64,000 nt of DNA from Bacteroidales bacterium (GTDB lineage Bacteria > Bacteroidota > Bacteroidia > Bacteroidales > P3), in NCBI GenBank assembly GCA_024685285.1, contig JAIKVZ010000012.1, positions 38,449-102,448 on the forward strand. Reading direction: 5' to 3'. Position numbers and translations under genes: made by a program. The notes under the pieces are model-generated. The model was not told where the DNA came from. It did no database searches and saw only the letters and a program-made list of their open reading frames with translations. Positions 9,165-18,388 of the stretch are shown here, piece by piece; the stretch's first letter is position 1, and each line of letters opens with the position of its first letter.

Positions 9165-10582
9165 AGCCCCGTCTCATCATAATAGTATCGTTTTTGCTCT
9201 GGCCTGCACTGGCTTTGTCTCAGCCTCTCTCGCTCGACAGCTGCAAGGCTCTTGCACTGCGCAACCAGGCGGCCATGCGCGTGGCACGGCTCGACCTCGA
9301 GGCAGCGCGTCAAACCAAAGCCGAGGCGTTTACGCACCATTTCCCCACGCTCAGCCTATCGGCAGCCGCATTCCGCGCCAGTAACAACTTGGTTGATATC
9401 ACCACTTCGTCGGGCGACAGTCGAGTCAGTGTCGAGACATCGATAGCCGGACAGAGTACCGACAGCCGTATAGCCCAGTTGCAGGAACTTATAGACCGCT
9501 ACGGTATCAATATAAATATCAACGGTATTTTGCAGGAGATGGTGTCGCAGTTCGACTATACCGCTCGCATACAGATGATTGACCGCGGTACCACAGCCGG
9601 GGCTGTGGCCACATGGCCTATTTATGCCGGAGGCCGGATATCGCGCGGCAACGAACTGGCAGCTTTGGGCGTTGATGTGGCTGCGTTGCAGTTGACGATG
9701 GCCGAGCAACAGACCTTGATAGGTGCGGAGCAGCGCTACTGGTTAGTGGCATCGCTGCTCGAGAAAGAGCGAGCCTTGGCTGAGGCCGAGGCATTGCTCG
9801 ACACCCTGCGGCGCGATGCCGAGGCCGCTTCGGCGGCAGGCGTTATAGGTCGCAACGACCTGCTCAAAGTCAAACTGCGCCAGAGCGAGTTGGCTGCACA
9901 GAAAGTGCAGCTGGCCAACGGTTTGCAGTTGGCCAATCTGGCTCTGTGCCAGTATGTAGGGATGGAGTATACCGACAGCCTGAAGCTGACCGACAGCCTC
10001 GACGGCCATCTGCCGTTGCCCCTGATGGCCGATACAGGCGGTTATGCCGCCATGGCCGAGCAACGCCCTGAGACCCAGCTGCTGCATCATGCCGTTACGG
10101 CCGAGCACCTGCGCTACCGTATGACCCTCGGCGAGGCTCTGCCGCAATTGCTTATAGGTGCAACCTACGGCGCAAGCAACATAATGGGCGACGATTACAC
10201 CGCCCGTGGCATTGTCTTTGCCACGGCACAGGTGCCACTAACCGCCTGGTGGGGTACAGCCCACAAGGCCCGCAGGCAGCACATTGAGCTTGAGAAGGCC
10301 GCTTGGCGCAATATCGACCTGCGTCAGCAACTGGCTTTGCAAACCCGGCAAGCCTGGAACGAGATGACCGAGGCCTACGCCTTCATCGATGTCAAGCGGC
10401 AGGCTTTGGCCGATGCCGACGACAATCTACAACAACTAAAGGCATACTATAGCGCCGGCATGGCGTCGGCAAGCGAATATCTTGAAGCCCAGGCTTTAAG
10501 GCAACAGGCTGCGGCCAGTTTGGCGGAGCAACTTGTTGATTATCGGCTCAAACGCTTGCAATGTTCGCTTATGTTACGTTAA
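9161..10582 (+). CDS. TolC family outer-membrane efflux channel
   Basis: Third member of the tripartite efflux operon, 473 residues. A signal peptide (LIIIVSFLLWPALALS) is followed by the usual N-terminal LSLDSCKALALRNQAAMRVARL and long alpha-helical coiled regions in two homologous halves, the second ending in YYSAGMASASEYLEAQALRQQA. It would trimerise into a beta-barrel with a periplasmic helical tunnel docking onto the adaptor. It overlaps the RND gene by 4 nt. A dispersed repeat copy follows 14 nt after the stop. Confidence 0.92.
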   Translation: MKPRLIIIVSFLLWPALALSQPLSLDSCKALALRNQAAMRVARLDLEAARQTKAEAFTHHFPTLSLSAAAFRASNNLVDITTSSGDSRVSVETSIAGQSTDSRIAQLQELIDRYGINININGILQEMVSQFDYTARIQMIDRGTTAGAVATWPIYAGGRISRGNELAALGVDVAALQLTMAEQQTLIGAEQRYWLVASLLEKERALAEAEALLDTLRRDAEAASAAGVIGRNDLLKVKLRQSELAAQKVQLANGLQLANLALCQYVGMEYTDSLKLTDSLDGHLPLPLMADTGGYAAMAEQRPETQLLHHAVTAEHLRYRMTLGEALPQLLIGATYGASNIMGDDYTARGIVFATAQVPLTAWWGTAHKARRQHIELEKAAWRNIDLRQQLALQTRQAWNEMTEAYAFIDVKRQALADADDNLQQLKAYYSAGMASASEYLEAQALRQQAAASLAEQLVDYRLKRLQCSLMLR

Positions 10583-10595
10583 GAAATGTTAAAAC

Positions 10596-10630
10596 TCCGA
10601 CCTCAACCCGACCTTAACCCGACCTTGGTG
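10596..10630 (-). repeat. Dispersed G-rich intergenic repeat, copy 2
   Basis: Shorter copy; read on the minus strand it holds AAGGTCGGG, TTAAGGTCGGG and TTGAGGTCGG units. It fills the gap between the outer-membrane channel gene and thyA. The rest of 10631-10699 is T-rich and I see no consensus promoter in it. Confidence 0.8.
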
Positions 10631-10699
10631 TTATGTTGGAGTGTGGATTTTTTTTCATGGCTGTACAATTTTTTTTCTGAGTCGGCGTTATTATGATGT

Positions 10700-11494
10700 A
10701 TGAAGCAGTATTTGGATTTAGTACAACATATTCTTGACCACGGTACGCCGCGTCAGGACCGCACCGGCACCGGCACCATAGGCGTGTTCGGCTATCAGAT
10801 GAGGTTCCCGCTTCAGGACGGCTTCCCTTTGCTCACTACCAAGAAACTCCATCTGCGCTCCATCATCTACGAGCTGCTGTGGTTTCTGCGGGGCGACACT
10901 AATATAGGATACCTCAAGGAACACGGTGTTTCGATATGGGACGAGTGGGCAGACCCCGATGGCAACCTCGGGCCCGTCTACGGAAGCCAGTGGCGCTCGT
11001 GGCCCGACGGCCAGGGTGGCACCATCGACCAGATTGCCAACGTAGTGGCAGAGATTAAAAACAACCCCTTCAGCCGCCGCCTATTGGTCACCGCATGGAA
11101 CCCTGCAGAGCAGTCCCTCATGGCACTGCCCCCGTGCCACTGCCTCTTCCAGTTCTATGTCGATGGCGGCCGACTCAGCTGCCAGCTCTACCAGCGCAGC
11201 GCCGATGTGTTCCTCGGTGTACCCTTCAACATAGCCAGTTATGCCCTCCTCACTATGATGATGGCCCAGGTGTGCGACCTCGAGCCGGGCGACTTTGTTC
11301 ACACGTTGGGCGACGCCCATATATACTCCAACCATATTGACCAGTGCCATCTGCAGTTGGGCCGCGACCCCAGGCCCCTGCCCACCATGCGTATCAATCC
11401 CGCTGTTAAAGATATTTTTGGGTTCGACTATGCCGACTTCACCCTCGAAGGCTATAATCCACACCCCCACATTAAAGGCCAGGTGAGCGTGTGA
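10700..11494 (+). CDS. thyA: Thymidylate synthase
   Basis: Methylates dUMP to dTMP with methylenetetrahydrofolate. The length, 264 residues, equals that of E. coli ThyA, and the nucleophilic cysteine is at 146 in [14 protein letters not shown]. The folate/dUMP-site sequences [31 protein letters not shown] and [19 protein letters not shown] are all present. Dihydrofolate reductase, often adjacent, is not in this window. The mannose-1-phosphate guanylyltransferase gene begins 25 nt downstream on the same strand. Confidence 0.98.
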   Translation: MKQYLDLVQHILDHGTPRQDRTGTGTIGVFGYQMRFPLQDGFPLLTTKKLHLRSIIYELLWFLRGDTNIGYLKEHGVSIWDEWADPDGNLGPVYGSQWRSWPDGQGGTIDQIANVVAEIKNNPFSRRLLVTAWNPAEQSLMALPPCHCLFQFYVDGGRLSCQLYQRSADVFLGVPFNIASYALLTMMMAQVCDLEPGDFVHTLGDAHIYSNHIDQCHLQLGRDPRPLPTMRINPAVKDIFGFDYADFTLEGYNPHPHIKGQVSV

Positions 11495-11519
11495 ACCACC
11501 CCAGTAAACAAAAAAACCG

Positions 11520-12602
11520 ATGAACTCAAACCAACATCTCTGGTGCATAATCATGGCCGGCGGCATAGGCAGCCGCTTCTGGCCCATGAGCCAAGCCGAC
11601 AACCCCAAACAGTTTCTCGATATAATGGGCACCGGCCAAAGTATGCTTCAAGGCACCTTTGCCCGTATGGAGTTGATATGCCCCCGGAACAACATCATAA
11701 TAGTGACCGCCGCTGGCCAGGCTCCCAAGGTGCGCGAGCAGGTGAGCGGGCTGGCCGCCTACCAGGTGCTGAGCGAGCCGGTGCGCCGCAATACGGCCCC
11801 ATGCGTGGCCTACGCCGCCGCCGTCATCGCCAGTCTGGACCCGCAGGCCACCGTGATTGTCACCCCGTCAGACCATGCCGTTTTCGGTACCAGCCGCTTT
11901 GTGGCCGACATGGCCGAGGCCGTCGAGGTGGCAACCCAGCAGGGCTGGACGGTGACCATAGGCTCTGAACCTACCAACCCAAACAGTAAGTACGGCTACA
12001 TACAGTATGCCGAGGGTGCCTCGCTCGTCGAGGGGCACCGCAGGCTCCATCCCGTAGTCACATTCACCGAAAAGCCTCCCACCGAAGTAGCCCAACAATT
12101 CATAGCCTCTGGCGAGTTCTTCTGGAACACCGGTATACAAGTGTGGCCCCTCGGGCAGCTCATGGAGGCCTACCGCCAGCACCTGCCGGCAGTGGCTCAA
12201 CTCCTTTTTGGGCTCGACAGCCGCAGCAGTGCCGAGCAGGTCAAAGCGGCCTATTCAACAGTCGAATCCATATCGATAGACAACGGCATTATGGAGCACA
12301 TGAGCAACGTGCATGTGCTTGAAGCTTCGTTTGGCTGGAGCGACATCGAGACGTGGGACTCGCTGTACAACACCTACCCCCACGACCCCGATGGCAACGC
12401 CGTGGTGAGCGGCAACGCCTACCTCTACGACGTTAAAGATTCGGTCGTCCACATACCACACAACAAAACTGTCGTAATCAAAGGGCTTGAAGGCTACATC
12501 GTGGTGTCGAAGGACGATACCCTCCTCATCTGCCCACGGGCCGATGAAGAACAACTATTCCGCTTCTCGAACGACGTCGAGCTCGGCCTTAGAGGACAAT
12601 AA
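11520..12602 (+). CDS. Mannose-1-phosphate guanylyltransferase
   Basis: Makes GDP-mannose from mannose-1-phosphate and GTP for surface polysaccharides. The nucleotide-binding signature MAGGIGSRFWPMSQADNPKQF is at about 12-32; VIVTPSDHAVF is the metal-binding region, with KYGYIQY and FTEKP further on. The 360 residues fit the short, single-domain form that lacks the fused phosphomannose isomerase domain of ManC. The C-terminal left-handed helix region includes SFGWSDIETWDSL. It sits between thyA and asnS with short gaps, probably co-transcribed. It serves the same general purpose (envelope glycans) as the flippase and Gtr-like genes elsewhere in the window. Confidence 0.93.
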   Translation: MNSNQHLWCIIMAGGIGSRFWPMSQADNPKQFLDIMGTGQSMLQGTFARMELICPRNNIIIVTAAGQAPKVREQVSGLAAYQVLSEPVRRNTAPCVAYAAAVIASLDPQATVIVTPSDHAVFGTSRFVADMAEAVEVATQQGWTVTIGSEPTNPNSKYGYIQYAEGASLVEGHRRLHPVVTFTEKPPTEVAQQFIASGEFFWNTGIQVWPLGQLMEAYRQHLPAVAQLLFGLDSRSSAEQVKAAYSTVESISIDNGIMEHMSNVHVLEASFGWSDIETWDSLYNTYPHDPDGNAVVSGNAYLYDVKDSVVHIPHNKTVVIKGLEGYIVVSKDDTLLICPRADEEQLFRFSNDVELGLRGQ

Positions 12603-12639
12603 CAAAACTTGAACCAAGAACAAAACACACACAACAATA

Positions 12640-14043
12640 ATGAAACACTACGAAATAAAACACCTGTTGAAAGAAGATGTGAGCGCCCTGCTGGGCACCA
12701 CAATATGTGTCAAAGGCTGGGTGCGCACCAAGCGCGGCAACAAGAACGTGGCTTTCCTGGCCGTCAACGACGGCTCTATCATCCACAACATCCAGATCGT
12801 TGCCGACCCCACGAAGTTCGAAGAGGAGTTGAAACGCATTACCACCGGAGCCTGCATAGGCGTCGAGGGCAAACTGGTTGAGAGCCAGGGCTCGGGCCAG
12901 GCCGTCGAAGTGCAGGCCGAGAAAATCGTCGTCTATGGCGAGGCCGACCCCAATACCTACCCCCTGCAGAAGAAAGGCCACAGCATGGAGTTCCTGCGCG
13001 AGATAGGCCACTTGCGGCTCCGCACCAACACTTTCGGTGCCGTCATGCGTCTGCGCCACAACATGGCCATGGCCATCCACACTTTCTTCCACGAGCGTGG
13101 CTTCTTCTACTTCCACACCCCCCTCATCACTGCAAGCGACTGCGAGGGTGCCGGCGAGATGTTCCATGTCTCGACCCTCGACCCAGAGAACCCGCCTCGC
13201 AGGGAGGACGGCACGATAGACTGGGAGCAGGACTTCTTTGGCAAGTTCACCGCCCTCACCGTCAGCGGCCAACTCGAAGGCGAACTCGGAGCCACCTCGC
13301 TGGGCAAAATCTACACTTTCGGCCCTACCTTCCGTGCCGAGAACAGCAACACTCCGCGCCACCTGGCCGAGTTCTGGATGATTGAGCCCGAGATGGCCTT
13401 CTACCAGCTTGACGAACTCACCGCCCTCGAGGAGGAGTTCATCAAATACTGCGTCCGCTGGGCCTTAGACCACTGCATGGACGACCTCGAGTTCCTCAAC
13501 AAAATGATTGACAATGGTCTGATTGAACGTTTGAAGAGCGTTATCGACACCGACTTCGTCCGTCTGCCATACACCGAGGGTATCAAGATACTCGAGGAGG
13601 CCGTCGCCAAGGGTCATAAATTTGAATTCCCCGTCAGCTGGGGAGTCGATCTGGCCTCGGAGCATGAGCGCTACCTGGTGGAACAGCATTTCAAGAAGCC
13701 CGTCATCATGATTGACTACCCGAAGGAAATCAAGGCTTTCTACATGAAGCAGAACGACGACGGCAAGACTGTGCAGGGTACCGACGTTCTCTTCCCGCAG
13801 ATTGGCGAGATTATTGGTGGTAGTGTCCGCGAGGAGAATTACGATAAACTGATGAATCGTATCAACGAGCTCAACATCCCGATGAAGGACATGTGGTGGT
13901 ACCTCGACACTCGCCGTTTCGGCACCTGTCCCCACGCCGGCTTCGGCCTCGGTTTCGAGCGCCTGATGCTCTTCGTCACCGGCATGGCCAACATCCGCGA
14001 TGTCATTCCCTTCCCCCGCACCCCCAAGACCGCCGAGTTCTAA
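12640..14043 (+). CDS. asnS: Asparagine--tRNA ligase
   Basis: Class IIb aminoacyl-tRNA synthetase, 467 residues. An N-terminal OB-fold anticodon-binding domain ([21 protein letters not shown]) precedes the catalytic core: motif 2 [26 protein letters not shown] and motif 3 [22 protein letters not shown]. The FRAENSN and EFWMIEPE details match AsnRS rather than AspRS. A clear intrinsic terminator follows. A tRNA-Asn gene lies 1.6 kb downstream on the opposite strand. Confidence 0.98.
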   Translation: MKHYEIKHLLKEDVSALLGTTICVKGWVRTKRGNKNVAFLAVNDGSIIHNIQIVADPTKFEEELKRITTGACIGVEGKLVESQGSGQAVEVQAEKIVVYGEADPNTYPLQKKGHSMEFLREIGHLRLRTNTFGAVMRLRHNMAMAIHTFFHERGFFYFHTPLITASDCEGAGEMFHVSTLDPENPPRREDGTIDWEQDFFGKFTALTVSGQLEGELGATSLGKIYTFGPTFRAENSNTPRHLAEFWMIEPEMAFYQLDELTALEEEFIKYCVRWALDHCMDDLEFLNKMIDNGLIERLKSVIDTDFVRLPYTEGIKILEEAVAKGHKFEFPVSWGVDLASEHERYLVEQHFKKPVIMIDYPKEIKAFYMKQNDDGKTVQGTDVLFPQIGEIIGGSVREENYDKLMNRINELNIPMKDMWWYLDTRRFGTCPHAGFGLGFERLMLFVTGMANIRDVIPFPRTPKTAEF

Positions 14044-14061
14044 AATAACGGTAAATCATTA

Positions 14062-14100
14062 ATATGCTGGTATTATTATGAAATACCGGCATATTTTTTT
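14062..14100 (+). terminator. Intrinsic terminator after asnS
   Basis: A 13-bp stem (14062-14074 with 14082-14094, one G-U pair) and a 7-nt loop, followed by a run of T. Confidence 0.9.
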
Positions 14101-14151
14101 GCAGGGAAGATAGTTGTTTATATAACTCGCTCTGTGTTAGGGCGAAAGATA

Positions 14152-14185
14152 GGTTAGGTTCGGGTTGAGGTCGGGTAGGGGTCGG
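14152..14185 (+). repeat. Dispersed G-rich intergenic repeat, copy 3
   Basis: GGTTAGGTTCGGG, TTGAGGTCGGG, TAGGGGTCGG: one internal unit is missing compared with the long copies. It lies between converging asnS and the EamA transporter gene. A CCGACC at 14236-14241 could pair with the terminal GGTCGG. Confidence 0.85.
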
Positions 14186-14261
14186 ACGAGGCACGGTGTG
14201 GCGTGCTTTTTGTGCGTACAAAGGCTATCGAAATACCGACCTTGAGGGGGCTTCCCCCGGG

Positions 14262-15239
14262 TTAGATGAAGAACAAGCTCACTCCGGCAACACTGATTAT
14301 GGCACCGAGAACCTCGCGCAGCGTCACTCGCTGGTGGAAGAGCACAGCGGCCGGGGCAATGATGAGCACGGGGGTTAGTGCGAAGAGGGTCTGTGCTATG
14401 CCGGTGGAGGTATAGCGTGTGGCTAAGAGCGAGGCGCTGACTCCTATGAAAGGCCCGAACAGGGTTGAACCGACCGTGCACCACATGGCCTTGCGGTCGG
14501 CGATGGCGTGGCCGAGACGTTCGCGCCAGTCGGGGTGCAGCAGCCTCAGCATAAGCATGAAGCCCGCTATGCCCATGGTGGCACGTATCATGGTGGCCGC
14601 AAAAGGTATGCCAAGGTCGAGCGGCAGCGGCAGCAATGCGTCGGGCAATGCCTTTGTGGGGTCTATGCCGGCGTTGGCGACGGCCGAGCCATAGTGTTCG
14701 AGCCCCCTCTTGCTCAGTACCAACCCCACGCCTTGGCATATCCCGGCCACAGTGGCGTAGGCTATGCCGCGCCGTGGCAGCGAGGTGTGCAGCCGGTTGT
14801 CGCCAGGCTGCGGCTTGGCCAAGATGGACAGGGCTATGCCTCCGAGGGTTACCACCATGCCAGCTATGGCTGTGGGCCTCATCTGCTCGCCCAACAGCAA
14901 TCGGCCTGTAATGGCTGCCGCCGGTGCCGAGAGGGTCATGAATAGCTGCCCGAAACGCGAGCCGATGTGTATATAGCCCTGCATCAGACAGTAGTCGCCC
15001 ACCACGTAGCCCACCGCACCGCTCAACAGCAGCCAAAGCCATGTCGAGGCATCGGCATAGCGGGGGTAGGGGGTACCCATGGTGAGCCAAAGGGTGGCTG
15101 CCAGCAGCACGAGCGACAAGGCCATGCGCACCGTGTTGAACGGCAGCGAGCCCATACGTTTCGATGCCACCTCGGCAAAGAGGGCGGTGACGGTCCATAG
15201 CAGGGCCACGAAGAGCGATATTATTTCTCCTGCAAACAT
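14262..15239 (-). CDS. EamA/DMT family transporter
   Basis: Inner-membrane carrier of the drug/metabolite transporter superfamily, 325 residues with about ten hydrophobic helices in two homologous halves. The first half contains [15 protein letters not shown] and [25 protein letters not shown]; the second [27 protein letters not shown] and the EamA ending [33 protein letters not shown]. The substrate cannot be told from sequence; relatives export amino acids or metabolites. The ATG at 15239 is 90 nt from the tRNA-Ser 3' end, and read-through from that transcript is possible. Confidence 0.9.
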   Translation of the reverse strand: MFAGEIISLFVALLWTVTALFAEVASKRMGSLPFNTVRMALSLVLLAATLWLTMGTPYPRYADASTWLWLLLSGAVGYVVGDYCLMQGYIHIGSRFGQLFMTLSAPAAAITGRLLLGEQMRPTAIAGMVVTLGGIALSILAKPQPGDNRLHTSLPRRGIAYATVAGICQGVGLVLSKRGLEHYGSAVANAGIDPTKALPDALLPLPLDLGIPFAATMIRATMGIAGFMLMLRLLHPDWRERLGHAIADRKAMWCTVGSTLFGPFIGVSASLLATRYTSTGIAQTLFALTPVLIIAPAAVLFHQRVTLREVLGAIISVAGVSLFFI

Positions 15240-15298
15240 GGTGAGTCTCGGCTATATGCGGTTTGGGCTCCTGGCAGGCCAGATGCTGGCCAAACGGA

Positions 15299-15323
15299 AA
15301 TGCCGCATCGGTGTTGCGGCATT
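15299..15323 (-). terminator. Hairpin after tRNA-Ser
   Basis: An ATGCCGCA/TGCGGCAT stem lies a few nt past the tRNA 3' end on the minus strand, followed by a short T-containing stretch. It is a likely weak terminator before the EamA gene. Confidence 0.6.
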
Positions 15324-15328
15324 ATCAG

Positions 15329-15416
15329 TGGCGGAAAGAGAGGGATTCGAACCCCCGGACCCTCGCAGGTCAACGGTTTTCAAGACCGCCGCGATCGACC
15401 ACTCCGCCATCTTTCC
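15329..15416 (-). tRNA. tRNA-Ser (TGA)
   Basis: 88-nt class II tRNA with a 7-bp acceptor stem GGAAAGA/TCTTTCC, anticodon loop CTTGAAA giving TGA, a long variable arm, TTCGAATC in the T loop and CCA encoded. The D-arm GCGGAGTGGTCGA is typical of serine tRNA. Confidence 0.96.
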
Positions 15417-15421
15417 GGGTG

Positions 15422-15453
15422 CAAAAATACGCCAATTTGGCGACATGGCCAAA
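15422..15453 (-). promoter_or_regulatory. Promoter of tRNA-Ser
   Basis: On the minus strand, TTTG (15453-15450), 20 bp, then TATTTTTG (15429-15422). The -7 box ends 6 nt before the tRNA 5' end, so the transcript would have almost no leader. The TTTG is embedded in AAATTTGGCCAT, as at other strong promoters in this window. Confidence 0.8.
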
Positions 15454-15459
15454 TTTTTT

Positions 15460-15639
15460 TTATTTATGATTGATTTCGTGACATTTGCAGTTGGCGCAAC
15501 GGCCTGTTGTGGGGTCGGCGTTTGCGCAGGGACGGCGAAACTCGTGGCTTTTGCGGACCAGCATTTTCACTCCAAGGCCGGCCATCATGGCGCCCACGCA
15601 CAGCACGGCTGCAATTATCACTATGATTATTGTCTTCAT
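15460..15639 (-). CDS. Small single-pass membrane protein, 59 residues, between two tRNA genes
   Basis: An ATG-to-TAA frame of 59 residues: an N-terminal membrane segment ([21 protein letters not shown]), a basic [13 protein letters not shown] stretch, then a short Cys-containing tail ([16 protein letters not shown]). It resembles the small membrane proteins of Bacteroidota whose hydrophobic N-terminus is followed by a short cytoplasmic tail with conserved Cys; that resemblance is from memory and the function is unknown. The four cysteines (C38, C48, C51, C53) could bind metal. It has no promoter of its own: the start codon is 34 nt from the tRNA-Asn 3' end, with a hairpin between, so expression probably depends on read-through. 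Confidence 0.75.
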   Translation of the reverse strand: MKTIIIVIIAAVLCVGAMMAGLGVKMLVRKSHEFRRPCANADPTTGRCANCKCHEINHK

Positions 15640-15644
15640 GGCAA

Positions 15645-15670
15645 CAAAAAAGCCGCATTGTTTTGCGGCT
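15645..15670 (-). terminator. Terminator-like hairpin after tRNA-Asn
   Basis: AGCCGCA (15651-15657) pairs with TGCGGCT (15664-15670); on the minus strand it is followed by six T. It ends only a few bases before the ATG of the 59-residue protein, so it could terminate the tRNA transcript or form the 5' stem of the small mRNA. Confidence 0.75.
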
Positions 15671-15672
15671 TG

Positions 15673-15746
15673 CTCCCCAAGCAGGACTTGAACCTGCGAC
15701 CCCCTGATTAACAGTCAGGTGCTCTAACCAACTGAGCTATTGAGGA
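15673..15746 (-). tRNA. tRNA-Asn (GTT)
   Basis: 74 nt, acceptor TCCTCAA/TTGGGGA, D-arm AGCTCAGTTGGTTAGAGC, anticodon loop CTGTTAA giving GTT, T-loop GTTCAAGTC. CCA is not encoded, unlike the neighbouring tRNA-Ser. Confidence 0.97.
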
Positions 15747-15817
15747 ATGTTGGAGTGCGACCTTGCGGCGCAAACTACGTCAATATTAGTGGTGATTTCT
15801 TCTTTCGAAATCGGCTG

Positions 15818-15848
15818 CAAAAGTACAAACTTTTTTTGATATGGCAAA
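15818..15848 (-). promoter_or_regulatory. Promoter of tRNA-Asn
   Basis: Minus strand: TTTG (15848-15845), 19 bp, TACTTTTG (15825-15818), within AAAATTTTGCCAT and followed by CA. It is almost superimposable on the tRNA-Leu promoter at 49050-49080. Predicted leader about 65 nt. Confidence 0.88.
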
Positions 15849-15879
15849 ATTTTTTTTGCTTTTTTGCCGTGGTGTTGGT

Positions 15880-16701
15880 TTAAAAGTCTGATTGGTTGAG
15901 CGTTGTGTAGCGCAGATTTTCTACCAAATCTGAAGCTATCAGCGAGGCCTGGGTCTGTTTTTGGGTGGCGTTATCGCCACTTTTGCCATGCATGAGCACT
16001 CCTATTTTGGCAGCCTGTGCCGGGGGCAATCCTTGGGCGGCGAGGCCGAGGATGATGCCAGTGAGGACATCGCCGCTGCCGGCGGTGGCCATACCAGCGT
16101 TGCCGGTGCTGTTGGTGTAGGTGGTGCCTTCTGGGGTGTGGATTTTGGTTCGGTGGCTTTTCTGCACTATGACGAGGCGGTTCCGCACCGCTGTCTCTGC
16201 CGCGTCGGCGTTGCCAAAAAGGCGCTGATACTCGCCTGCGTGCGGTGTCACTATGGTGTTTGGCGGCAATATAGCGAGCATTGAGGGGTGGAGTGCGATG
16301 ATGTTGAGGGCGTCGGCGTCGAGTATGAGGGTCTGCCGCTCAGGATTCATGGCGGCTAAGGTGGCGCGCAGTGCGCGGACGGTACGCGGGTGAGTGCCTA
16401 TACCAGGGCCTATTGCAATAGCGTTGTAGCGCTCAAGATGTCGTGGCGGCGCACTGAATCGGACTGCCGAGCGGTCTATGCTCACCATGGCCTCGGGAAC
16501 CCCAGTCTGCATGGGGTCCACGCAGCGGCGCGGCAGGTGCGTGGTGAGCAGGCCTACGCCTGAACGCAAAGTGGCTTTGGCAGCCAACAGGGCGCAGCCC
16601 ATACGGCTGTAGCTGCCGGCAATGAGCAGGGCGTGGCCGTAGTGGGTTTTGTTGGTCTCGGGGTCGCGGTCGTTGATCAAAGCAATGGGGTCGGGACTCA
16701 T
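15880..16701 (-). CDS. nnrD: ADP-dependent NAD(P)H-hydrate dehydratase
   Basis: Repairs hydrated NAD(P)H in the ribokinase-like fold. Diagnostic sequences are HYGHALLIAGSYSRMGCALLAAKA at the N-terminus, IAIGPGIG, LILDADALN, TIVTPHAGEYQRLF, and the phosphate-binding NAGMATAGSGDVLTGIILGL. At 273 residues it is the stand-alone dehydratase domain; the epimerase domain (NnrE/YjeF-N) usually fused in this phylum is absent and not elsewhere in the window. It begins 10 nt after the arginine decarboxylase stop, so the two form an operon with no obvious metabolic link. Confidence 0.9.
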   Translation of the reverse strand: MSPDPIALINDRDPETNKTHYGHALLIAGSYSRMGCALLAAKATLRSGVGLLTTHLPRRCVDPMQTGVPEAMVSIDRSAVRFSAPPRHLERYNAIAIGPGIGTHPRTVRALRATLAAMNPERQTLILDADALNIIALHPSMLAILPPNTIVTPHAGEYQRLFGNADAAETAVRNRLVIVQKSHRTKIHTPEGTTYTNSTGNAGMATAGSGDVLTGIILGLAAQGLPPAQAAKIGVLMHGKSGDNATQKQTQASLIASDLVENLRYTTLNQSDF

Positions 16702-16711
16702 GACAGTTGTT

Positions 16712-18112
16712 TTAGTAGCCGAGTATTTTGAGCATAGACTTGTGACTCTGCTCTTTGGCGAAGAGTTTTGTGGTGTATTCGCCGTTTTCGTCCTTATCTA
16801 TTATTATATGTTTCGGAGCCGGGATGAGGCAGTGCTGTATACCGCCATATCCGCCGAGGCTCTCTTGGTAGGCCCCGGTATGGAAGAAACCGATGTAAAG
16901 CGGCTCGTCTTTTTGCAGTTTAGGCAGGAATATGGCGTTGGCGTGACTGTCGGCGTTATAGTAGTCTTCGCTATCGCAGGTGAGACCTCCGAGGAAGACG
17001 CGCTGGTACTCGCAGTCCCAGTGGTTGACAGGCAGCATGATGAAGCGCTGGTTGATGCCCCAGGTGTCGGGTAGTGTGGTGATAAACGAGGAGTCTATCA
17101 TATACCACAGCTCTCGATCGTTCTGCTGTTTCTGGTCTAAAATGCTGTATAGGGTGGCACCGCTTTCGCCAACGGTGAAGGACCCGAATTCGGTAAATAT
17201 GTTGGGCTCCTCGACGTCGCGCAGGGTGCATATGTTTTTAATCTGAGCCAGTATTTCCTCAGCCATGTATTCATAGTCATAGTTGGCGGCGAGGGAGTTC
17301 TTGAGAGGGAAACCACCGCCTATGTTGAGGCTGTCGAGTGCCGGGCATACACGCTTCAGGTCGCAATAAACGTTGACGCATTTGGCCAGTTCGTTCCAGT
17401 AGTAAGCAGTGTCGCGTATGCCTGTGTTTATAAAGAAGTGCAGCATTTTGAAGCTGAATTTTGGATTCGGGGCAATCTGATCTTCGTAAAAACTGACTAT
17501 GTCGTTGTATCGGATACCAAGGCGTGAAGTGTAGAAATCGAACTTGGGTTCCTCCTCAGAGGCGATACGTATGCCTATTTTCATCGGCTGGTCGGGGTCT
17601 TGCAGCTGTTGGTCGAAGGTGTAGTATTCGTTTTTGTTGTCAAGTATGGGGACCACGTTGGTGAAGCCGTCGCGGTATATTTCGATTATATTGTCAATGT
17701 ATTGTTGACGTTTGTACCCATTGCATACAATGAATTTATCTTTTCCGATAAGACCTTGGGCATAGAGCTCTTGGATGAGATTTATGTCAAAAGCTGACGA
17801 AGTTTCAAGGTTTATGTCGTTTTTCAAGGCCTCTTCCATAACGAAAGAAAAGTGACTTGACTTGGTGCAGTAGCAGTAGTTGTAGGTTCCGCGGTAGTCG
17901 GTTTTGGCAATAGCGACGTTGAAGAGGCGCTTTGCACGTTGTATCTGCGAACTTATCTTGGGTAAGTAGGTGATTTTGAGTGGCGTTCCATACTGCTTTA
18001 TGATTTCCATCAAAGGTATGTCATGGAAATAAAGTTCGCCGTCCTCAGTGCGAAATTCGTCCTGCGGGAAGTCGAAAGTTTGGTCAATTAGGTCCTGATA
18101 TTTGTTTTTCAT
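16712..18112 (-). CDS. Arginine decarboxylase-like PLP enzyme (alanine-racemase fold), short Bacteroidota form
   Basis: Predicted fold-type III PLP decarboxylase making agmatine for polyamines. The PLP-lysine region is YCYCTKSSHFSFVMEEALK, followed by ETSSAFDINLIQELY, a VGIRIASEEEPKF strand, MLHFFINTG, the phosphate-binding LNIGGGFP, and the C-terminal GGLTCDSEDYYN, which supplies the active-site Cys/Asp. I choose the ATG at 18112 (466 residues), since an earlier ATG at 18166 overlaps the promoter. It is much shorter than the roughly 630-residue SpeA, so exact substrate specificity is inferred from the group annotation I recall rather than proven; lysine or carboxynorspermidine relatives are possible. 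Confidence 0.8.
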   Translation of the reverse strand: MKNKYQDLIDQTFDFPQDEFRTEDGELYFHDIPLMEIIKQYGTPLKITYLPKISSQIQRAKRLFNVAIAKTDYRGTYNYCYCTKSSHFSFVMEEALKNDINLETSSAFDINLIQELYAQGLIGKDKFIVCNGYKRQQYIDNIIEIYRDGFTNVVPILDNKNEYYTFDQQLQDPDQPMKIGIRIASEEEPKFDFYTSRLGIRYNDIVSFYEDQIAPNPKFSFKMLHFFINTGIRDTAYYWNELAKCVNVYCDLKRVCPALDSLNIGGGFPLKNSLAANYDYEYMAEEILAQIKNICTLRDVEEPNIFTEFGSFTVGESGATLYSILDQKQQNDRELWYMIDSSFITTLPDTWGINQRFIMLPVNHWDCEYQRVFLGGLTCDSEDYYNADSHANAIFLPKLQKDEPLYIGFFHTGAYQESLGGYGGIQHCLIPAPKHIIIDKDENGEYTTKLFAKEQSHKSMLKILGY

Positions 18113-18163
18113 TTCAATTGGATTGTTGAAAAATTGCCAATCCGACTCATTCAGATTTCGGTG

Positions 18164-18171
18164 CAAAGATA
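18164..18171 (-). promoter_or_regulatory. -7 element of the arginine decarboxylase-nnrD operon
   Basis: Minus-strand TATCTTTG, 52 nt upstream of the ATG at 18112. A TTCG at 18194-18191 stands at the -33 position (one mismatch). The remainder of 18172-18330 is AT-rich with no other feature seen. Confidence 0.65.
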
Positions 18172-18330
18172 CAACTTATTTTTATTATATCGAAAAATTT
18201 TCAATAATCCGCGTTTGTTGAAGTTGTTTCATGACGTTATAAGGCGGTCTTCGATATGCTTGCCGTATGGCAAAAACAAACATTTTTTATAAAATCAGCG
18301 AAAAAATATCAAAATGTCATCATTTTTATG

Positions 18331-18338
18331 TATCTTTG
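18331..18338 (+). promoter_or_regulatory. -7 element of the C1 peptidase gene
   Basis: TATCTTTGCA, 51 nt upstream of the ATG at 18389. No TTTG is found at the expected distance. It supports the downstream start rather than the upstream in-frame ATG at 18314. Confidence 0.6.
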
Positions 18339-18388
18339 CACCGCGAAAAAAGTTCAATTTGAATAAAATCAAACACAATATCAAAACA

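Noticed and set aside
14137..15198. A 353-codon minus-strand frame overlapping the EamA gene
   Set aside because: Its Arg/His/Pro-rich composition is that of an out-of-frame reading, and it runs through a dispersed repeat.
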